Source: DATJKD01 sp963728295 (GTDB lineage: Bacteria > Pseudomonadota > Gammaproteobacteria > Steroidobacterales > Steroidobacteraceae). From it: a DNA stretch of 64,000 bases. Where the stretch lies: positions 682,001 to 746,000 of the forward strand of contig CAVSKB010000019.1 of NCBI GenBank assembly GCA_963728295.1, in the 5' to 3' direction. The notes under the pieces were generated by a model. The model made no database searches and was not told the origin of the DNA. It saw nothing but the letters and a program-made list of their open reading frames with translations. This document shows, piece by piece, positions 16,784 through 30,322 of the stretch. How positions within the stretch are numbered: position 1 is the first letter of the stretch; every line of letters starts with the position of its first letter. Made by a program: the position numbers and the translations under genes.

Positions 16784-18229
16784 TCAGGGACGTAGCTGGT
16801 CCGCCGGCGCGTTCTTCTCGACGACCGAGGCGCGAATCCGCTGGGCGAGTGCCGTCGCCTCGCCGCGCACATGCGTCACATCGACGGTGAGAACCTTGCC
16901 TCCGCGCATGATCACCTTACCATCTACGACGACGCTGACGACATCCTGCTCATCGGCAACGTAGACCAGGTGAGAGACCAGGTCGTAGAGCGGCGTGAAG
17001 TGCAGATCTTCGAGCGATACCTGGATCAGGTCCGCGCGGCGCCCGACGGCGAGCGCGCCGATCTGGTCGGCCAGCCCGATCGCCTCTGCACCGCCCGAGG
17101 TGGCCATCCTGAGTGCGGTCTTCGCCGGCACGACCTGAGGATCCATTGTCGAGACCTTCTGCAGAAAGGCCGCGAGGCGCATTTCCTCCCAGAGGTCGAG
17201 ATCGTTATTGGTGGCCGCGCCGTCCGTCCCGAGGCCGATCGCGACGCCGGCTTCCAGCATCTTCGCCACAGGAGCGACACCCGAGGAAATCTTCATGTTC
17301 GAGGTCGGGTTGTGTATGACGCCGACTTTGCGGCGCGCGAGGATGGCGATCTCTTCGTCGGTGGGAAAGATCACGTGCGCTGCGATGGTCGGCCCATCCA
17401 GGAAGCCGAGGTTCTCGAGAAGATCGATCGGCGTGGTCGAGTAAGTCTTGCGCGAATAATCGATCTCGTAGCGTGATTCCGACAGGTGGATGCTGACGGG
17501 AACGCCGAGCTCGCGCGCCTTGGCGCGCACCGCGGCGAGCTGCGGCGGCTTCATCGTGTAGACCGAGTGCGCGCCCAGGATGGGGATGATCCGGTTGTTG
17601 CGCCCCTTCCAGCGCCCGACGAACTCGGCGGCGAGGCGCAGTGAATCGGCCGCATCCGCGGCGTCGGGGCTCTTCTGATCGATGACCGTTGGCGCAACGA
17701 GCACCCGCAGGCCACACCTCTCGACCGCCTCCGCCACCGCGTCGGGGAAGTAGTACATGTCGACGAAAGTCGTCGTGCCGCCGCGGATCATCTCCCAGCA
17801 GGCGAGCTCGGTACCGATCCGCACGAAGGCCGGGTCGACGAAGCGCACTTCGGTCGGGAAGATGTAGTTGCGCAGCCAGTCCATGAGCTCGCGGTCGTCC
17901 GCGATGCCGCGCATCACGGTCATGGCGGAATGCGCGTGTCCGTTGATCAACCCGGGCAGGACGACACGGTCCTTGCCGTCGATCGTTTCGCGGGCCCGGT
18001 AGCGGCGGTCGATCTCCTCGCGCGTCCCTACTGCGACGATGTAGCCGTCCTTGACCGCGACCGCACCTCCCTCGAGCACCGGCCGGTCACCGTCCATGGT
18101 GACCACGTGGTCGCCGGCGACGACCAGGTCAACGGCAGTCGCGTTGCCGTTGCCGTTCCCGGGCTGCGCGGCGCAGCCGGTCGCGAGCGCCGCGAGAACG
18201 AGAAGTGCCGGGCGCGATTTCAAGCGCAC
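16784..18229 (-). CDS. Lipoprotein amidohydrolase, MTA/SAH/adenosine deaminase-like
   Basis: This is a metal-dependent amidohydrolase of 481 residues, similar in layout to the 5'-methylthioadenosine/S-adenosylhomocysteine deaminase (MtaD) group. Metal ligands are visible in NGHAHSAMTVMRG (His98, His100), SIHLSES (His248) and GLGTDGAATNNDLDLW (Asp near 317); GAHSVYT (His221) is also conserved. Unlike the cytoplasmic enzymes it starts with a lipoprotein signal (LVLAALATGC, Cys19 lipidated), so it should act in the periplasm, anchored to a membrane. It is followed upstream by a TonB receptor on the same strand. Substrate is inferred: a nucleoside-like or other cyclic amidine compound. Confidence 0.82.
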   Translation of the reverse strand: MRLKSRPALLVLAALATGCAAQPGNGNGNATAVDLVVAGDHVVTMDGDRPVLEGGAVAVKDGYIVAVGTREEIDRRYRARETIDGKDRVVLPGLINGHAHSAMTVMRGIADDRELMDWLRNYIFPTEVRFVDPAFVRIGTELACWEMIRGGTTTFVDMYYFPDAVAEAVERCGLRVLVAPTVIDQKSPDAADAADSLRLAAEFVGRWKGRNNRIIPILGAHSVYTMKPPQLAAVRAKARELGVPVSIHLSESRYEIDYSRKTYSTTPIDLLENLGFLDGPTIAAHVIFPTDEEIAILARRKVGVIHNPTSNMKISSGVAPVAKMLEAGVAIGLGTDGAATNNDLDLWEEMRLAAFLQKVSTMDPQVVPAKTALRMATSGGAEAIGLADQIGALAVGRRADLIQVSLEDLHFTPLYDLVSHLVYVADEQDVVSVVVDGKVIMRGGKVLTVDVTHVRGEATALAQRIRASVVEKNAPADQLRP

Positions 18230-18256
18230 CCTCCCCGGCCGGAAGACACTTGGGGC

Positions 18257-20509
<2,253 letters not shown>

Positions 20510-20693
20510 GAGAGTCTCCCCTGTCTGATCCGGTTGTATGGTCGCGCGCGGAATCCGCGCAGCGGACGTGGCGGCGAGTATAGGCGGTCCGCACCCGCCG
20601 AATCCAGAAACGCGCGGCTCTGGCCGACCACGCCGCCACGGATACATCGGCTGCGGTATCGCGTGTAGAATCTCTGACCCGCGCCGCTGATCC

Positions 20694-21431
20694 ATGGCAA
20701 CCAAGCACATCAACGCCCAGCCAGGCGATTTCGCCGAGACCGTCCTGATGCCCGGCGACCCATTGCGGGCACAGTTCATCGCGGAGCATTACCTGGAGGA
20801 CGTCCGGCGCGTCAACGACGTGCGTAACATGTGGGGCTACACGGGCCGTTATCGCAGCAAGCCCTGCTCGGTGATGGCATCGGGCATGGGCATCCCGTCG
20901 GCATCGATCTACTGCCACGAGCTCTGCTCTGAGTACGGCGTCAAGCGGATCATCCGCGTCGGAAGCTGTGGTTCGGTGCAGCCTTCCGTGAAGTTGCGCG
21001 ACATCGTGATCGCGATGGGCGCTTCGACCGATTCCGGGGTCAACCGGATGCGCTTTCGCGGCTACGATTTCGCAGCGATCGCGAGCTTCGGCCTGGTGCG
21101 CGACGCGGTGCGGCTCGCGGAGAAGAGCAAGCTCAGCTTTCACGTCGGCAATGTCTTCTCGGCCGATCTCTTTTACACGCCCGAGCCCGAGATGTTCGAG
21201 GTGATGCGTAAGTACCGCATCGTCGGGGTCGAGATGGAGGCTGCAGGCATCTACGGCGTGGCCGCGGAGTTCGGGGTGGAAGCGCTCGCAATCTGCACCG
21301 TGAGCGACGACATCACTGGCGGCGCGGCGCTCACTTCGGCCGAACGGCAGACCAGCTTCGACGAGATGATCCGGCTCGGGCTCGACACCGCCAGTAGGTG
21401 CCGCATGAATTGCCGTTGCGGCGCGCCATGA
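20694..21431 (+). CDS. deoD: Purine nucleoside phosphorylase DeoD
   Basis: DeoD is the hexameric trimeric-type phosphorylase that cleaves purine (deoxy)nucleosides with phosphate to base and (deoxy)ribose-1-phosphate. Family landmarks are MATKHINAQPGDFAETVLMPGDPLRA, with the phosphate-site GDPLRA, MASGMGIPSASIY, RVGSCGSVQ, VGVEMEAAGIYG and the catalytic Asp in TVSDDITGG. The last 11 residues (after GLDTA) are unlike the family, so a small indel near the end is possible. The stop overlaps the deoC ATG by 4 bases, as expected in an operon. Confidence 0.93.
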   Translation: MATKHINAQPGDFAETVLMPGDPLRAQFIAEHYLEDVRRVNDVRNMWGYTGRYRSKPCSVMASGMGIPSASIYCHELCSEYGVKRIIRVGSCGSVQPSVKLRDIVIAMGASTDSGVNRMRFRGYDFAAIASFGLVRDAVRLAEKSKLSFHVGNVFSADLFYTPEPEMFEVMRKYRIVGVEMEAAGIYGVAAEFGVEALAICTVSDDITGGAALTSAERQTSFDEMIRLGLDTASRCRMNCRCGAP

Positions 21432-22354
21432 GCACGGCGATCGAGCGCGTCGCACCCAGGCTGCCGGCGCTCGACCGGGTGACGCCGGTCGACCAGGTCG
21501 GCGTCGAGGAACGTGTCGCGCGATTCTGCACGCGCAGCATCAAGAAGGACTCGAAGGTCCACGCGCTCAAGCTCGCGCTCAGCATGATCGACCTGACGAC
21601 GCTCGAAGGGCAGGACACGCCGGGGAAGGTGACGCAGCTCTGCCGCAAGGCCGTGCATCTTCACGCCGCGCAGCCGGATCTGCCGCACGTTGCGGCGGTG
21701 TGCGTCTACCCGACAATGGTGGGTGTCGCGCGCCGGGCGCTCGCCGGTCACGACATCAAGGTGGCGTCGGTGGCAACGGCGTTCCCGAGCGGGATGGCGC
21801 CGCTTGCGATCAAGCTCGAGGAGACCCGCCTCGCGGTCGAAGAAGGCGCCGACGAGATCGACATGGTGATCGCCCGCGGCGCGTTTCTGCAGGGCGAATA
21901 CCAGCGCGTGTTCGACGAGATCGTGGCGGTCAAAGAGGCCTGCGGAGCCGCGCACCTCAAGGTCATTCTCGAGACCGGCGAGCTCGGCACGCTCGACCGC
22001 GTGCGCCGCGCGAGCGTGCTCGCGATCCACGCCGGCGCGGATTTCATCAAGACCTCCACGGGCAAGATCCAGCCCGCCGCGACGATGCCGGTCACGCTGG
22101 TCATGCTGCAGGCGATCCGCGATCATTACCGTGCGACCGGGCGCATGGTCGGCATGAAGCCCGCCGGCGGAATCGCGAAGGCCAAGCAGGCGATCCATTA
22201 CCTGGTGATGCTGCGCGAAACGCTGGGCGAGGCGTGGCTCACGCCGGACTGGTTCCGCTTTGGCGCGAGCAGCCTCGCAAACGACCTGCTGATGCAGCTC
22301 GAGAAGCAGCGAACCGGCGTCTACCAGTCGGCCGATTATTTCTCCAGGGACTGA
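21428..22354 (+). CDS. deoC: Deoxyribose-phosphate aldolase DeoC
   Basis: DeoC splits 2-deoxyribose-5-phosphate into acetaldehyde and glyceraldehyde-3-phosphate. The 308-residue product is the longer class of DERA. Active-site elements are Asp145 in ADEIDMVI, the Schiff-base Lys178 in HLKVILETGEL and Lys208 in DFIKTSTGK. Start chosen at 21428 because it overlaps the deoD stop; an in-frame ATG at 21398 is less likely. The aldehyde dehydrogenase gene follows 2 bases later, fitting removal of the acetaldehyde product. Confidence 0.95.
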   Translation: MSTAIERVAPRLPALDRVTPVDQVGVEERVARFCTRSIKKDSKVHALKLALSMIDLTTLEGQDTPGKVTQLCRKAVHLHAAQPDLPHVAAVCVYPTMVGVARRALAGHDIKVASVATAFPSGMAPLAIKLEETRLAVEEGADEIDMVIARGAFLQGEYQRVFDEIVAVKEACGAAHLKVILETGELGTLDRVRRASVLAIHAGADFIKTSTGKIQPAATMPVTLVMLQAIRDHYRATGRMVGMKPAGGIAKAKQAIHYLVMLRETLGEAWLTPDWFRFGASSLANDLLMQLEKQRTGVYQSADYFSRD

Positions 22355-22356
22355 GC

Positions 22357-23825
<1,469 letters not shown>

Positions 23826-23826
<1 letters not shown>

Positions 23827-24752
23827 TGGCCGCGCGCGCACCAAAGCGCTCGAACGGCGCGCCGGCGACATCGAAGCCGCGCTCCAATGGCGCGTCGGCG
23901 CGGCTTCCGGTCGCGAAGACCTACAAGCTGTACGTCGACGGCAAGTTCCCGCGCAGCGAATCGGGCCGCTACTACCCGCTCGAACGCGGCGGCCGGCTGG
24001 TCGCCAACGTCTGCCGCGCGAGCCGCAAGGATTTCCGCGACGCCGTCGTCGCGGCGCGCACCGCCTTTGCCACGTGGTCGCAGGCGAGCGCGTATCTGCG
24101 CGGCCAGATGCTGTATCGCACGGCGGAAATGCTCGAGGGTCGTCACGAGCAGTTCACGGCCGAGCTCGTACTGCAGGGAGTGACGCGCAGCCGCGCGGCC
24201 GCCGAGGTCACCGCGACCATCGATCGGCTCGTCTACTACGCCGGCTGGGCGGACAAGTACCAGCAGGTGTTCAGCTCGGTGAACCCGGTCGCCACCTCGC
24301 ACTTCAATTTCTCCGTGCTCGAGCCGACCGGGGTGGTCGCGATCATCGCGCCGGAAGCGAGCGGACTTCTCGGACTCGCGTCCAACCTTGCGCCCGCCGT
24401 CGCCGGCGGCAACACCTGTGTCGTGCTCGCCTCGAAGACGCTGCCGCTCGCGGCCGTGAGCCTGGGCGAGGTGCTGCAGGCCTCGGACATTCCCGCAGGT
24501 GTGGTCAATGTGCTGACCGGCTGGCGCGACGAGCTGGCCGAGCAGTTCGCGTCGCACATGGACGTCAACGCAGTCGTCTGCTGCGATGCGGAAGCGGATA
24601 TGTCCCGCCGCGTGCAGCTCGCCGCGGCCGACAACATCAAGCGCGTCGTGCTGCGCGCCGGGCTCGACTGGACCGCGGACGACTCGCAGAGCCCGTACCT
24701 GATCCGCGACACGCAGGAAACCAAGACGACCTGGCACCCCATCGGCGCCTGA
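23826..24752 (+). CDS. Truncated aldehyde-dehydrogenase-like protein without catalytic domain
   Basis: The 308-residue product aligns with the N-terminal cofactor-binding part of aldehyde dehydrogenases (KTYKLYVDGKFPRSESG at 32-46, VYYAGWADKYQQV, LEPTGVVAIIAPEASGLLGLASNLAPAVAGGN). It stops before the catalytic region: there is no LELGG glutamate and no nucleophile cysteine. The reading frame is clean and ends with a neat stop, so this is not an obvious indel. The IPWN motif is replaced by IAPEAS. It is coupled to the complete enzyme by a TGATG overlap. Likely roles are a structural or regulatory partner of that enzyme, or a channelling subunit (inference). Confidence 0.8.
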
Positions 24753-24878
24753 GCCAGGTTTGGCTGGCCTCGTACCGCAATGTGGTCGGGCCGCACACCG
24801 GCCTCTTCGCCCGCCCCTACGCAACGACTATGATTGCGGCGCCTTCGGCGCTTGCGCCAGTCGTCCGCGGGAGTGCAG

Positions 24879-25892
24879 ATGCCGCGAATCGTGTGTTTCG
24901 GCGAGATGTTGTTGCGGCTCGGCGCGCCGGGACACGAACCCCTGCTGCGCTCGCCGGCTCTCCAGGCAAGCTTCGGCGGCGCGGAGGCGAACGTCGCCTT
25001 CGCCCTCGCGGGACTCGGACTTCGCTCGTCGATGGTAACCGTGCTTCCGGACAATCCGATAGGCGACGCGTGTGCCGGCGAGTTGCGTCGTTATGGCGTA
25101 GGAGTCGAGGGCGTGGTCCGGCACCCGGGTCGGATGGGTCTCTACTTTCTCTCACGCGGCGCGCTGCTGCGGCCGGCTGAGGTCATCTACGATCGCGCAG
25201 GTTCTGCCTTCGCCGCCGCGGAACCGGTCGTATACGATTGGCGGTCATTGCTCTCGGCTGCCGACTGGCTGCACGTGAGCGGCATCAGCGCTGCGCTTGG
25301 TGAACCCTGTGCGCGCGCGCTGCTCGCCGCTACCGAGACAGCCAACTCACTGGGCGTCTCTGTTTCGCTCGACTGCAACTTTCGACCATCGCTGTGGCAG
25401 GGACGCGAACGGGAAGCCGCGCGCGTGCTGCGCGCGCTTGCCGGCCGGGCGCAGCTACTGTTTGCGAACGTGCACGATGCCGGGCTGCTGTTCGAATCAC
25501 ACGCGGTGGACAAGAATCCGGCGGATGCGTTCCGAATCGCATCCGCGGCCGCATTTGCGGCGTGCCCGGGGTTGAGGTTCGTGGCCGCCACCGATCGAGT
25601 CGTTCACGGTCCTCAACATCACGATCTGACCGGTCGCCTGGCAGATCGTGAGGGAACTGCGTCCAGCCGTACGCTGGCCCTGACACCGGTGGTCGACCGC
25701 ATCGGCGGCGGCGACGCGTATGCCGCTGGCGTGATCTACGGGATCGCCAAGCACCTCGAGCGCGCCCGCATCGTAGAGTTTGCGGTGACGCTCGCGGCAC
25801 TCAAGCACGGCACGCCCGGTGACTTCATCGTCACGCGCGCCGACGAAGTCTGGAGCGCGATCGAGCCGGGGCAGCGGGACGTGCGTCGCTGA
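24879..25892 (+). CDS. kdgK: 2-keto-3-deoxygluconate kinase (PfkB family)
   Basis: This ribokinase-family sugar kinase has 337 residues. The N-terminus IVCFGEMLLRLGAPG with the substrate-lid GGAEANVAFALAGLG is characteristic of KDG kinases, and LDCNFRPSLWQ matches the same subfamily. The anion hole and catalytic Asp lie in DRIGGGDAYAAGVIYG. It phosphorylates 2-keto-3-deoxygluconate to KDPG, which the eda product encoded 4.4 kb downstream would cleave. Start at 24879 is preferred over upstream in-frame options because the fold begins there. Confidence 0.85.
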   Translation: MPRIVCFGEMLLRLGAPGHEPLLRSPALQASFGGAEANVAFALAGLGLRSSMVTVLPDNPIGDACAGELRRYGVGVEGVVRHPGRMGLYFLSRGALLRPAEVIYDRAGSAFAAAEPVVYDWRSLLSAADWLHVSGISAALGEPCARALLAATETANSLGVSVSLDCNFRPSLWQGREREAARVLRALAGRAQLLFANVHDAGLLFESHAVDKNPADAFRIASAAAFAACPGLRFVAATDRVVHGPQHHDLTGRLADREGTASSRTLALTPVVDRIGGGDAYAAGVIYGIAKHLERARIVEFAVTLAALKHGTPGDFIVTRADEVWSAIEPGQRDVRR

Positions 25893-25895
25893 CCC

Positions 25896-27026
25896 TCACC
25901 TCAGCCACTGGTAGATGGCGATGCCGACAAAGTTCGCGATGACGTAGCCCAGCATGCCGATCGTGATCGCGGGCGTCAGCAACGTCTTCCAGCCCTTGGC
26001 GCTCGCGATGCCGGCGGACGCCGCCGGCCCGACGATCGCTGCGCCGGAACCGATAATCACCTCGGCGAGGTCAAATTTCAGGAACTTCGATGCGACGAGC
26101 AGCACGATGAAGTGCACGACCAGCATGAACGTGCAGTAGACGAACAGGATCGGCGCGGACCTTACGAAACCCACGGCGTCCGTGCCGGCGCCAATCATCG
26201 CGAAGAACGCGTACATGCACAGCATCCCGAGCGCAAAATCGCCTTCGAGCTTCGCGAACTGCCGCGGCGCGATGTTGGCGAGAATCACCGTAATGACCGT
26301 GACGACGAACAGCTTGTATGTGCCGATGCCGAACCGCGTACAGATGTAATTCGAGACTGCGCAGATCGCGAGGCTGATGGCGATCGCCGCGGACACGTGG
26401 TCCAGCCGGAACCGCGGCAGTTCTTCGGCCTCGTGCGTCACGTCGGCCGCGTCGGCCTGGTCGATGATCTTCGATGGAATGTGGCGTCGTATGAACGGTA
26501 TCGACGGCAGAGTGACCAGGATCAGCAGACCGACGATCGACGCGGGCGCGCTGGCACCGAGCGAAACGCTGAATTCGGTGGGTGTCATCTGCACCGCCTG
26601 CGATATCGCGACGAAGTTCACAACACCGCCAATGAAGGCGCCGGCGTAGGTGCCCGCGATCTTCGCCCCGGCATCGCCGAGATCAAACAGGAAGTACCCG
26701 GAGACCGCACCAACGACGACGCCGATGCTTGCGATCAGGAATGTGGACAGCACCCAGCCACCTTGCGTGAACACCGTGCGTAGGTTGGCTTTGAACAGCA
26801 GAAACGGCACACCGAGCGGCAGCAGGTATTGACCGACGAAGCCGTAAGCAGGCGACTCGAGCGGTATCACGCGTGTGTTGGACAGGATGAGCGCAACGGT
26901 GAGCACCCAGGGAACGCCTGAGACCTTGCGGGTGTACTTGTTGTGATCGGCCCAGAAACCGAGCCATGCCAGTCCGAAGATGACGGCGGCGAGCGCGGTC
27001 GTGGCGTCAGCGGGGATCAGGGACAT
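25896..27026 (-). CDS. DUF819 family membrane protein
   Basis: This is a polytopic inner-membrane protein of 376 residues with about ten hydrophobic helices. Landmarks of the DUF819 (YjcL-like) family are GVPFLLFKANLRTVF, GTYAGAFIGGVVNFVAIS and the C-terminal IIGSGAAIVGPAASAGIASAKGWKTLLTPAITIGMLGYVI, split here by family loops. The family is predicted to transport an unknown substrate. It converges on kdgK with only 3 bases between stops, and its start faces the FAD oxidoreductase across 219 bases. Confidence 0.85.
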   Translation of the reverse strand: MSLIPADATTALAAVIFGLAWLGFWADHNKYTRKVSGVPWVLTVALILSNTRVIPLESPAYGFVGQYLLPLGVPFLLFKANLRTVFTQGGWVLSTFLIASIGVVVGAVSGYFLFDLGDAGAKIAGTYAGAFIGGVVNFVAISQAVQMTPTEFSVSLGASAPASIVGLLILVTLPSIPFIRRHIPSKIIDQADAADVTHEAEELPRFRLDHVSAAIAISLAICAVSNYICTRFGIGTYKLFVVTVITVILANIAPRQFAKLEGDFALGMLCMYAFFAMIGAGTDAVGFVRSAPILFVYCTFMLVVHFIVLLVASKFLKFDLAEVIIGSGAAIVGPAASAGIASAKGWKTLLTPAITIGMLGYVIANFVGIAIYQWLR

Positions 27027-27108
27027 GCGGAGACCTTTGCGCCACCCTCACGCTGCGCAGCGACGCGGGACTGGCCGGTTGTTGTCGCATCGGGCAGCGC
27101 GCATTCTC

Positions 27109-27157
27109 GCTCATCGGCTCGATCCGGGTCATGAGCAGAAATAATCGACCGATGAGC
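27109..27157. promoter_or_regulatory. Inverted repeat in divergent promoter region
   Basis: GCTCATCGG at 27109-27117 and CCGATGAGC at 27149-27157 are perfect 9-base arms, 31 bases apart, between the divergent DUF819 and FAD oxidoreductase genes. The spacing suits a regulator binding on two faces or a looped operator. No cognate regulator is adjacent. Confidence 0.25.
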
Positions 27158-27245
27158 AAGCCTAAGTTGTCGGTCCTGCCTGCCACGCGGATCATGCTCG
27201 CATCCATGGTCTGCCTCTACGAGGCCGTCAGAAGGCGCGGTTTGC

Positions 27246-28814
27246 ATGTCGACGTTTGACGTTGTGGTGGCCGGGGGCGGCGTAAACGGGCTGGCGTGCG
27301 CCGCGACGCTGGCGCGCGAGGGCTTGTCGGTCTGCGTCGTCGAGCGCAACGCCTGGGTCGGAGGCGGCGCGGTTACCCAGGAAGTGACGCTGCCCGGTTT
27401 CAAACACGATCTCTACGGCTCCTCGCACGTCTGGATTCAGTGCAACGCCGACTTCAAGGCGATCCAGCCCGAGCTGGAGCGCTACGGCCTGAAGTACCTC
27501 TCACCCGCCGATCAGATCACGGGCCATCCCGACCGCCACGGCGGCCCGGGGATCGTCATTTACCGCTCGATCGACAAGACGTGCGACAGCATCGCGCAGT
27601 ACTCGAAGGCCGATGCGGCCTGCTATCGTCGCGTTCACGACGATTTCGCGCTGATGAAGGACGGATTCCTGAAGGCGTTCTTCTCACCGCCCTCGCCACC
27701 TTCGACGATGGCGCGCGCGCTCGAAGCAAGCCACGAGGGTTTGAGCGGCTGCAGGAGTTCTCTCTGTCGGCGCGCGCGTGGGTCGAGAAGAACTTCGAGC
27801 ACGATTTCGTCAAGCGGTGATGCTCAACTGGGCGCTGGCACCGCAGATTCTTCCCGACCAGGAAGGCGCCGGCCAGTCCTTCTACATCATGATCCCGGCA
27901 ATCCACGTCTACGGCCAGGCAATACCCGCGGGCGGCAGCCAGGAGCTGCCGAACGCGATGGCGCGCTATGTCGAGGCGCATGGCGGCCAGGTACTAACCG
28001 GCTGTCCGGTCGCAGAAATACTGGTGGACGACAACCAGGCGCGCGGCGTGCGCCTCGATGATGGCCGCACGCTCACCGCGCGACGGGCGGTGGTCTCTGC
28101 ACTGGAGCCGAGACAGACCTTCCTGCGGCTTGTCGGGGAGCGCAAGCTGGCGTCTGATTTCATCGACATGGTGCGGAAGTTCTCCTTCGGCCAGATCAGC
28201 GTCTGCCGGTTGCAGCTGGCGCTTCGCGAACCGCCGAGGTTCCTGAACGGCGCTGACATGAGCGCGTGCCTCTTCCACCGTATCGTCGACTCAACCGAGC
28301 AGATGAGGCGGTTCTATGCCGAGCTGGCGATGGGGCTGCCGCCAAGTGATCCCTTTCTGTGGTGTGCCTGCTGGACGTTGCTCGATCCGAGCCGCGCTCC
28401 CGCCGGAATGCACACACTTATCCTCGACACGTTCGTGTCGAACTGGCTGGCCGACGGCCGGACCTGGGCGGAGATCGGCAAAGCGTATGCGCATGACGTC
28501 CTGCTGCCGAAGCTGCGGCAGTACGCGCCGAACATCAACGAGAAGACCATCCTCGGCAGCTATGTGCAGACGAGGGAAACGCTCGAAGCGGCAACCCATG
28601 CTTTGTCGAAGGCACGACCAACGGCGGCGAGCGGATTGCCGCCCAGCTCGGGTACTTCCGGCCCTTCCCCGGGTACGCACACTACCGATCGCCCGTGAAG
28701 CAGCTCTACATGACCGGGCCACACTGCCACCCGGGCGGGGGAATTTCCGCGATGGGCACGATCACCGCACGGGTGATGCTGGACGATATGGGGCTCAGGC
28801 CCGCCAATTTCTGA
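27246..28814 (+). pseudogene. FAD-dependent oxidoreductase, phytoene-desaturase-like (frameshifted)
   Basis: This is a flavoprotein of about 520 residues. The dinucleotide-binding motif VVAGGGVNGLACAATLAREG (6-25) is followed by the carotenoid-desaturase/amine-oxidase-like VVERNAWVGGGA. The C-terminus has the FAD-contact segment QLYMTGPHCHPGGGISAMG. Frames change near 27690, 27815 and 28600, and each time conserved sequence continues. It is not close enough to crt genes to suggest carotenoid synthesis; the family also includes uncharacterised oxidases. It heads a plus-strand operon with the nitrilase gene 46 bases downstream. Confidence 0.75.
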
Positions 28815-28860
28815 AACGTACTGCTCCCGGCGACGACGCCGCTGACTACCGGAGAGGACG

Positions 28861-30015
28861 ATGAGCCGAAAGATAGACAAATACACTGCCCTCGTGATGC
28901 AGCCGCACGTCGTCGTCGCCGAGGATCGCGACGGTATCCGCCAGAACGTCGAGCGTGCACTGCGCATGATCGACTTCGGCGTGGGTTACTCGTGGGAGCT
29001 GCCAGCCAGGCTCGTTGTTTTCCCTGAGTACTTCATGCAGGGCGTCACGACCCCGGGCAAGGGCGAGCACGGCATCGACAGCTTCATGAAGAAGGCCATC
29101 ACGTTCGACGGGCCCGAGTTTCGCGCCCTGTCCGACAAGGCGCGCGAGTACGGGCTCTACATCGCCGGCGGCGGCATCGTCGAGAAGGTTCCCGAGTTCC
29201 CTGACCGCTGGTTCAATTCCGCCTTCATCATCGGGCCTGATGGCGAACTCGCGTTGCGCTATCACAAGTGGCACATCCCCGCTTCGATCGGGCTCGGCAC
29301 GAGCCCGCACGACATCCTCGAGGAATACAAGGCTGTCTTCGGCGCCGACATAAAGAACCTGTTTCCGGTGATCGACACCGAGATCGGCAAGCTCGGCACC
29401 ATGACCTGTCACGACGGCTGCACCCCCGAAGTTTCGCGTGCGCTGGGCTACAACGGCGTCGAGGTGATCTGTCATCCCGTCGCGCTGCAGGAGATCGAGG
29501 GCGTCTCGGCGCCGTGGGATTTCTGGATGTTCACGCGCCGTACACGCGCGCACGACAACATGGCGTATCTGCTCGGCTCGAACTGGGGTACCGTCGACTA
29601 CGCGTACTATCCGAGCGCGTTCTGCCCGGGTGGCTCTTTCGCGATCGACTACCAGGGCATGGTCATGCGTCATACCCCATATCCGCAGGAGCAGGTGCTG
29701 GCGGCGACCATCGACATCGAGGCGTTGCGCGAGCACCGCTCACGCTGCAATCACAACACCTGGGTGGACCTGCGCACCGAGGGATTTCGGCAGATCTACG
29801 AGAAGCCGATCTATCCGGCGAACCAGTTCCCCCAAGGCCGGCCGCCGCGAACCCTGGCCGACAAGATGGGCCCGCTCAAGAAGGTGTTCGAGAACCTCTA
29901 TGGGCGCGGCCAGTTTGTACCGCCGGCCGGGATGACCGTCGCCGACATGGGCAACCTGCACGAGAAGCGGGTCGTGAGCGCGCAGCAACGCGGTACCCTC
30001 AGGAAGGATGGTTGA
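28861..30015 (+). CDS. Nitrilase-superfamily carbon-nitrogen hydrolase
   Basis: It hydrolyses a carbon-nitrogen bond of an amide or nitrile using a Glu-Lys-Cys triad. The triad is visible: Glu56 in VVFPEYFMQG, Lys136 in RYHKWHIP and Cys183 in MTCHDGCTPEV. The protein has 384 residues, about 80 more than the core fold. The C-terminal extension carries an LRTEGFRQIYEKPIYPANQFP segment seen in amidase-like members of the superfamily. A good ribosome binding site (GGAGAGGA) precedes the ATG. Substrate is unknown; the partner flavoenzyme upstream suggests a nitrogenous small molecule. Confidence 0.85.
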   Translation: MSRKIDKYTALVMQPHVVVAEDRDGIRQNVERALRMIDFGVGYSWELPARLVVFPEYFMQGVTTPGKGEHGIDSFMKKAITFDGPEFRALSDKAREYGLYIAGGGIVEKVPEFPDRWFNSAFIIGPDGELALRYHKWHIPASIGLGTSPHDILEEYKAVFGADIKNLFPVIDTEIGKLGTMTCHDGCTPEVSRALGYNGVEVICHPVALQEIEGVSAPWDFWMFTRRTRAHDNMAYLLGSNWGTVDYAYYPSAFCPGGSFAIDYQGMVMRHTPYPQEQVLAATIDIEALREHRSRCNHNTWVDLRTEGFRQIYEKPIYPANQFPQGRPPRTLADKMGPLKKVFENLYGRGQFVPPAGMTVADMGNLHEKRVVSAQQRGTLRKDG

Positions 30016-30028
30016 AGGAGAGCTCGCG

Positions 30029-30322
30029 ATGAAAGTCCGCTCACGGCTCGCGGACATGGACGTCGTCGTGGGGCGGGTACGCCGCGCCGGCAACGACCTG
30101 GTATTGATGTCTGGACCGGACAGCTCGATGGAGGCGACCATCATCGTGTCCGCGCGCGAAGTCGTCGCCACCCTGATGAGAGTGTTGACCAGCCCTGCGG
30201 GTCTGCTGTTCGTCGTCGGTCTGCCGTGGTTCTGGTTCCGCCAGACGCTCGGGCGCGGGTCAGCGCACGGCACGACCGCCTCGCGAACACCGCGTCCGGG
30301 CGACATCAACAAGCCGTGGTGA
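30029..30322 (+). CDS. Small protein of unknown function with one membrane helix
   Basis: The product has 97 residues and no family I recognise. The N-terminal half is soluble and slightly basic (MKVRSRLADMDVVVGRVRR). A single hydrophobic helix spans about residues 55-73 (LTSPAGLLFVVGLPWFWF), and the tail is disordered. An AAGGAG ribosome binding site lies within the nitrilase stop region. Its stop overlaps the GTG start of eda, so translation is coupled. The soluble part in front of a membrane anchor suggests a membrane-tethered accessory of the operon (inference). Confidence 0.6.
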   Translation: MKVRSRLADMDVVVGRVRRAGNDLVLMSGPDSSMEATIIVSAREVVATLMRVLTSPAGLLFVVGLPWFWFRQTLGRGSAHGTTASRTPRPGDINKPW